Source: Rhynochetos jubatus
Taxonomy: Eukaryota; Chordata; Aves; Eurypygiformes; Rhynochetidae
Direction: 5' to 3'
Assembly (NCBI GenBank): GCA_027574665.1
Contig: CM050652.1
Span: forward strand, 38,397,631-38,461,630
Length of the DNA: 64,000 bases
Position 1 is the stretch's first letter. Each line of letters opens with the position of its first letter. A program made the translations under genes and the position numbers. Shown here piece after piece: positions 63,601-64,000 of the stretch. Under the pieces are notes generated by a model that did no database searches, was not told the DNA's origin, and worked only from the letters and a program-made list of their open reading frames with translations.

Positions 63601-63908
63601 GGGAAAGCTCACTGGGATTTAAGAGGTGACACAGGATATCCTCCAAATCTCTATATCTATAGAACAGGGAATTTTTATTCCTTCACTCTCCTTACCTTCA
63701 TGCCATTGCCTCTTCTGCTTCTGCAGTCCTGCTGCTGTCAGCCCTTCCTTCAGCATCCCAGCCCTGCAGAGGAAAAATCTGCACCAGGGGAACAGTTTTA
63801 GGTAGGATCAAAAGGGGTGGAAGCTTCTGAAAGTTCAGAGCTTAACTAAGGCTGGTTCAAGCCAATTAGTAATTTTGGCTTTAATATCAGCCATGTGGTT
63901 TTAACTGC

Positions 63909-63925
63909 TTTTTTTTTTTTTTTTT
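63909..63925. repeat. Poly(T) run
   Basis: About 17 T. Confidence 0.95.
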
Positions 63926-63957
63926 AATGAAAACTTTGTGTGTCTCTCATTTGTGCA

Positions 63958-63983
63958 ACAGGTTTCAGGTGCCTGAAACCTGT
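63958..63983. repeat. Perfect 12-bp inverted repeat, 2-bp centre
   Basis: Arms ACAGGTTTCAGG and CCTGAAACCTGT surround TG. The centre includes the E-box CAGGTG. Confidence 0.85.
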
Positions 63984-64000
63984 AACCTCCCCTCTCTGTA

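Larger units (their letters stand above)
58380..64000. other. Non-coding stretch to the window end
   Basis: AT-rich, with poly(T) runs at 60.6 and 63.9 kb, an A/C-rich run (63350-63382) and the inverted repeat at 63958-63983. No gene was recognised. Confidence 0.45.

Overview
This is vertebrate, almost certainly avian, nuclear DNA. It is AT-rich, with dense stops and intron-like sequence. It carries several 5'-truncated CR1 LINE copies in both orientations, all with the usual 3' end and ATTCTATG-type tail. It also has two long terminal repeats of types I associate with bird genomes, a few decayed MIR-like fragments, and one sharp CpG island. No bacterial-style operons, CRISPR arrays, rRNA or convincing tRNA genes were seen. 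The species cannot be named from this window.

The main gene lies on the minus strand between about 14.3 kb and 1.25 kb. A CpG-island promoter (about 13.85-14.66 kb) contains a perfect NRF-1-type palindrome and GC boxes. It leads into a short first coding exon (14125-14185) that encodes a signal peptide and ends at a consensus splice donor. About 12 kb downstream is a well-formed 302-bp coding exon (1744-2045). A terminal exon follows (stop codon at 1501-1503) with a 3' UTR and an AATAAA signal at 1271-1276. One further internal exon (4381-4487) is plausible, and others are only hinted at. I do not recognise the protein. The first and last exons look like one gene because they share strand, lie close together, and no other promoter or terminator appears between them. 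That link is inference. An exon-like block at 260-370, past the poly(A) signal, may be an alternative exon or belong to the next gene.

An ERV solo LTR (5065-5634) with an exact 5-bp target duplication sits in the intron region of this gene, in the same orientation.

From about 14.7 kb to 64 kb I see no convincing protein-coding gene. This stretch holds unique non-coding DNA, CR1 copies (16.6, 39.6, 44.7, 45.4 and 57.2-58.4 kb), an ERV LTR (about 42.5-43.1 kb), MIR-like fragments (30.9 and 33.0 kb), microsatellites and homopolymer runs. The 57.2-58.4 kb CR1 copy keeps much of the reverse transcriptase domain but is frameshifted and altered at the catalytic motif. I found no clear new biological system. 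The most useful leads are the unidentified secreted or membrane protein gene and its possible alternative 3' end.
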